7,958 nt of DNA from VHBM01 sp052386635. GTDB taxonomy: Archaea; Thermoproteota; Nitrososphaeria; Nitrososphaerales; Nitrosopumilaceae. Positions 5,978 to 7,958 of this stretch are shown here, piece after piece (the first letter of the stretch is position 1; each line of letters starts with the position of its first letter). The notes beneath the pieces are model-generated. The model was not told the DNA's origin. It searched no databases and saw nothing but the letters and a program-made list of their open reading frames with translations. The stretch is taken from positions 1 to 7,958 of the forward strand of contig JBQTJY010000104.1 of NCBI GenBank assembly GCA_052386635.1, written 5' to 3'. The translations under genes were made by a program, and so were the position numbers.

Positions 5978-6147
5978 GCCCAAATAGAGCATGCACGCAG
6001 ACGGATTAGAATGACGATGATCGTATTCGATTGCAATGATTTCTAATTCACCCAGGTGTGCAACATGGGCAACCCCGGTCTCAGAGCCAAACGAGGCCTA
6101 TGGCTAAAACCTATGACTTTGTGTGAGTCAGAACCGGGGGACATTTT
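5978..6147 (+). ncRNA. Candidate two-hairpin H/ACA guide RNA
   Basis: H/ACA RNAs direct pseudouridylation of rRNA or tRNA with Cbf5, Nop10, Gar1 and L7Ae. Hairpin 1: basal stem 5992-5998 with 6056-6062 (7 pairs, one G-U), internal loop 5999-6002 / 6050-6055, upper stem 6003-6011 with 6041-6049 (9 pairs), then UGA 6012-6014 facing UGA 6037-6039 as tandem G.A pairs (kink-turn-like), and an apical loop. ACA (6063-6065) directly follows the basal stem, 14 bases from the top of the pocket. Hairpin 2: GC-rich basal stem 6073-6079 with 6133-6139, one spacer base, then ACA 6141-6143. Its kink turn has G6093.A6116 and A6094.G6115, the three-base bulge UAU (6112-6114) and a short stem G6095-C6111, G6096-C6110; its upper stem is weak. 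GCCCA (5978-5982) can also pair with TGGGC (6066-6070). The RNA has its own TATA box and ends in T4. Exact ends are inferred. Confidence 0.62.
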
Positions 6148-6190
6148 ATTAAAAATCTAAATAATTATTTTCAAAGATCATAAATAAAAT
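6144..6190. terminator. T-rich termination region, both strands
   Basis: After the second ACA of the RNA the plus strand has TTTTATT and later TTATTTT. The minus strand, downstream of the 6234-6671 gene, has TTTTATTT (across 6182-6189) and a T5 run (6151-6155). The AT-rich block probably ends transcription from both sides. I see no gene here. Confidence 0.45.
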
Positions 6191-6210
6191 GTTAGAATTT
6201 AGAGTTTATT

Positions 6211-6231
6211 TTGGACTGAATTATAGTCCAA
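6211..6231 (-). terminator. Hairpin directly after the 6234-6671 gene
   Basis: TTGGACT (6211-6217) and AGTCCAA (6225-6231) form a perfect 7-base stem with a 7-base loop, starting two bases after the TAA of the minus-strand gene. T-rich sequence follows about 20-40 bases later on that strand. It may stabilise the mRNA end or assist termination. Confidence 0.45.
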
Positions 6232-6233
6232 CA

Positions 6234-6671
6234 TTACGTTATGTATTTAGCTCTTTGTAAGAAATAGAAACTACCTATTGGAAAATTAAACCCGCCAGCA
6301 ATTGGAATCTCTCTTACAATCTCATGATGCACTAGCCTGTATCCTTCTTTTGTTAATTTGTCAATAATCTGCAAAAACTCTTCGGTTTTTCCTAGTTTTC
6401 TTAAGACAATAGCTATAGCGTCTGTTTTCATGTAAATCATGTCCTTTGACTGAAAGATCTTTTTCATGTCTTGGGCCTCGCTTTTGATATTTTCCAATTG
6501 ATCTACCGTAAGATCCTTAACAGTACCAAGATGTTCCTGAGTCACATCTTTGACATCACTAAGCTTTTCAGTCATTGTTTCCTTGACTGATTGAGCTTTA
6601 TCCTTAACTTGGGTAGCCCTTTCCTTTAGCTCTCTCATGAAGCCCTTGTGAGATTCACTCTCTTCAGACAT
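6234..6671 (-). CDS. Protein with five 11-residue amphipathic repeats and a small C-terminal domain
   Basis: The 145-residue protein has two parts. Residues 19-73 form five consecutive 11-residue repeats, beginning ATQVKDKAQSV, KETMTEKLSDV, KDVTQEHLGTV, KDLTVDQLENI and KSEAQDMKKIF, with hydrophobic residues at repeat positions 8 and 11 and lysine at position 1 in four of the five. This hendecad pattern is seen in LEA-type stress proteins, apolipoprotein-like membrane-binding helices and some right-handed coiled coils. Residues 76-145 look like a compact alpha/beta domain (a helix with LRKLGKTEEFLQIIDKLTKEGYRLV, then GGFNFPIGSFYFLQ), loosely like DUF4177-type folds. No signal peptide or membrane segment is present. 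It lies 58 bases downstream of the antiporter gene on the same strand. A role in desiccation, osmotic or membrane protection is inferred; the family is not firmly identified. Confidence 0.75.
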   Translation of the reverse strand: MSEESESHKGFMRELKERATQVKDKAQSVKETMTEKLSDVKDVTQEHLGTVKDLTVDQLENIKSEAQDMKKIFQSKDMIYMKTDAIAIVLRKLGKTEEFLQIIDKLTKEGYRLVHHEIVREIPIAGGFNFPIGSFYFLQRAKYIT

Positions 6672-6729
6672 TCTTTATCTAATCTCTCAAACTAGAAAAA
6701 CCTGATCAGAAATATCATAATAGATGGCA

Positions 6730-7944
6730 CTACTCTCGTGTCATCATTTCTTTCTTATAACTTGATTTTAGCCATAGTGGTGTGATTATGGTAGTTACTG
6801 CAACCATGATAACTATTGTAGAATAAACACTTGATGTAAGAACTCCTGATGCCACTCCAATTCCTGCTACAATCAATCCTACTTCGCCCCTTGAAATCAT
6901 TCCTATGCCAACTTGCATTGATTTCTTTCTGTCCTTGAGAAACATTAGTGCAGGCAAACTACAACCAAAAAGTTTGGTCACAACAGCAACAACTATCATG
7001 ACACCACTGAGCATTAGAATTTCTACATTAATTCCTCTAAAGTCTACCTGAGCTCCTATAAACGCAAAGAAAAATGGCGCAAAGATCAGACTAAGTTTGC
7101 TTACATATCCTTCGACTTTTTCAAATACCTTGGTAGATGACAGAGCCATACCTACTGCAAATGCGCCAACAATAGGCGACAGACCTATAGAGCCTGCTAG
7201 AGCAGCTGCACCAAAGAATAATGCAGTAGCTATTCCCTCAATACTTCCTTCAGCTTTCCATAACTTTCTTGCCACAATTTTTGGGATTATTACTACTGAA
7301 CCAATAAGCAGCGCAGCAAAGAATCCCAGTACCTGCAATATTACAAAAATAACATTAACTGGATCTACAGCTATAACACCATCTGTTCCTGTACCAAGTG
7401 AGCTTACTACAGACAAAACTGCAATTGCAAGTATGTCATCAACAATCGCTGCTCCGATTATAAGACGTGCTTCAGGAGTATGCAGCTTTCCAAACTCCCT
7501 GAGAACCTGAATTGAAATGGCAATACTTGTAGCTGTAAGTGCAGTAGCAATAAGCATCGCCTGATATGCATCAAAACCAAACAAACCAAAAACTGCAAAT
7601 CCAACAAAGAATGGAACTACCACGCCACATGTTCCAACTATAAGAGATGCTTTTCCTCCGCGCAAAAACTCTTTTGGAGTAATCTCAAGTCCAGCTATGA
7701 AAAGAATTACTATTGCACCTATCTCACCTAAAACTTTCAATTCATTGTTTATCATTAACAGAGGCTGACCATCATAAACTAGAAGCGAGCCTAATGCAAA
7801 TGGGCCAACTATCATACCTGCCAAAAGTTCGCCTAATACTATTGGAAGTTTTAATCTAAGAAACAGCTCTGCCATAAGCTTGGCAGCAAAAAGCAATATT
7901 CCAACACCAATAATTGTCTGGATAAAATGAGACTCTATTGCCAT
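6730..7944 (-). CDS. CPA2-family Na+/H+ (cation/proton) antiporter
   Basis: This 404-residue integral membrane protein, about 12-13 hydrophobic segments, belongs to the KefB/NapA group that exchanges Na+ or K+ for protons. Key regions are LPIVLGELLAGMIVGPFALG (33-52), the unwound-helix segment TALTATSIAISIQVLREFG (134-152), the ion-binding pair DD at 169-170 in GAAIVDDILAIAVLS, LSPIVGAFAVGMALS (255-269), APFFFAFIGAQVDF (289-302) and SRGEVGLIVAGIG (351-363). The double Asp is typical of electrogenic Na+/H+ exchangers such as NapA. No cytoplasmic RCK/TrkA-N or other regulatory domain follows the membrane part, unlike KefB/KefC. The ATG at 7944 follows an AGGATGAT ribosome-site-like sequence. 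Only 14 upstream bases are visible, so its promoter is outside. It may be cotranscribed with the hendecad-repeat gene. Ion specificity cannot be read from sequence alone. Confidence 0.92.
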   Translation of the reverse strand: MAIESHFIQTIIGVGILLFAAKLMAELFLRLKLPIVLGELLAGMIVGPFALGSLLVYDGQPLLMINNELKVLGEIGAIVILFIAGLEITPKEFLRGGKASLIVGTCGVVVPFFVGFAVFGLFGFDAYQAMLIATALTATSIAISIQVLREFGKLHTPEARLIIGAAIVDDILAIAVLSVVSSLGTGTDGVIAVDPVNVIFVILQVLGFFAALLIGSVVIIPKIVARKLWKAEGSIEGIATALFFGAAALAGSIGLSPIVGAFAVGMALSSTKVFEKVEGYVSKLSLIFAPFFFAFIGAQVDFRGINVEILMLSGVMIVVAVVTKLFGCSLPALMFLKDRKKSMQVGIGMISRGEVGLIVAGIGVASGVLTSSVYSTIVIMVAVTTIITPLWLKSSYKKEMMTRE

Positions 7945-7946
7945 TA

Positions 7947-7954
7947 ATCATCCT
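7947..7954 (-). promoter_or_regulatory. Ribosome binding site of the antiporter gene
   Basis: On the minus strand AGGATGAT lies just before the ATG at 7944. It approximates the archaeal AGGTGAT consensus with one extra base. It supports this start; the ATG inside the site itself is out of frame. Confidence 0.4.
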
Positions 7955-7958
7955 TTTT

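Noticed and set aside
5978..6147. tRNA, RNase P RNA, SRP RNA, 5S rRNA or riboswitch in this interval
   Set aside because: No T-loop GGTTCRA-type segment or cloverleaf, no RNase P core motifs and no SRP GGAAG/GCA loop were seen. A two-hairpin ACA layout with kink turns fits better. It is also not upstream of a same-strand gene, as a riboswitch would be.
7097..7510. Open frame of 137 codons on the plus strand opposite the antiporter gene
   Set aside because: Its Ala/Ser/Thr/Pro/Ile-rich composition is the antisense image of membrane helices, and the minus-strand antiporter has all family motifs.

Overview
The window is AT-rich and reads as an ammonia-oxidising archaeon of the Nitrososphaerota (Thaumarchaeota), probably from the Nitrosopumilus/Nitrosarchaeum side. 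The evidence is an archaeal-type PheS with N-terminal winged helices and a short archaeal-type PheT, an archaeal-type TrpRS with a KMSAS loop, an archaeal phosphopantetheine adenylyltransferase tail, several small proteins of thaumarchaeal character, and TATA boxes about 26 bases before start codons, which implies leaderless mRNAs. The genus is inference.

Layout. Bases 1-308 hold the 3' end of a coaD-type gene. Two small plus-strand genes follow: a helical unknown (362-691) and a basic protein carrying three GRGT motifs (776-1030). A convergent minus-strand block comes next: a small thaumarchaeal protein (1042-1389), a 94-residue unknown (1463-1747) and trpS (1747-2856). The 94-residue gene overlaps the trpS stop by one base. 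trpS diverges from pheS across 51 bases, and one TATA-like block (2878-2885) lies at the correct distance from both start codons. pheS and pheT run on the plus strand with a 10-base overlap.

Two features deserve most attention. First, pheT is interrupted by an in-frame TAA at 5787-5789. The remaining 57 codons, which look like the normal PheT C-terminus, continue in the same frame to 5963 with a ten-T run just after the stop. This is a nonsense substitution, a consensus error or an unusual recoding event. Second, the gap after pheT (about 5978-6147) appears to encode a two-hairpin RNA with its own TATA box. Each hairpin has a basal stem followed by ACA and a kink-turn-like tandem G.A element, as in archaeal H/ACA pseudouridylation guides.

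The right end carries two minus-strand genes: a CPA2-family Na+/H+ antiporter (6730-7944) and, 58 bases downstream, a 145-residue protein. That protein has five contiguous 11-residue amphipathic repeats followed by a small C-terminal domain, and the pairing suggests an ion or osmotic stress role.

The left and central parts are housekeeping: coenzyme A synthesis and charging of tRNA-Trp and tRNA-Phe. No mobile element, CRISPR array, tRNA or rRNA was seen.
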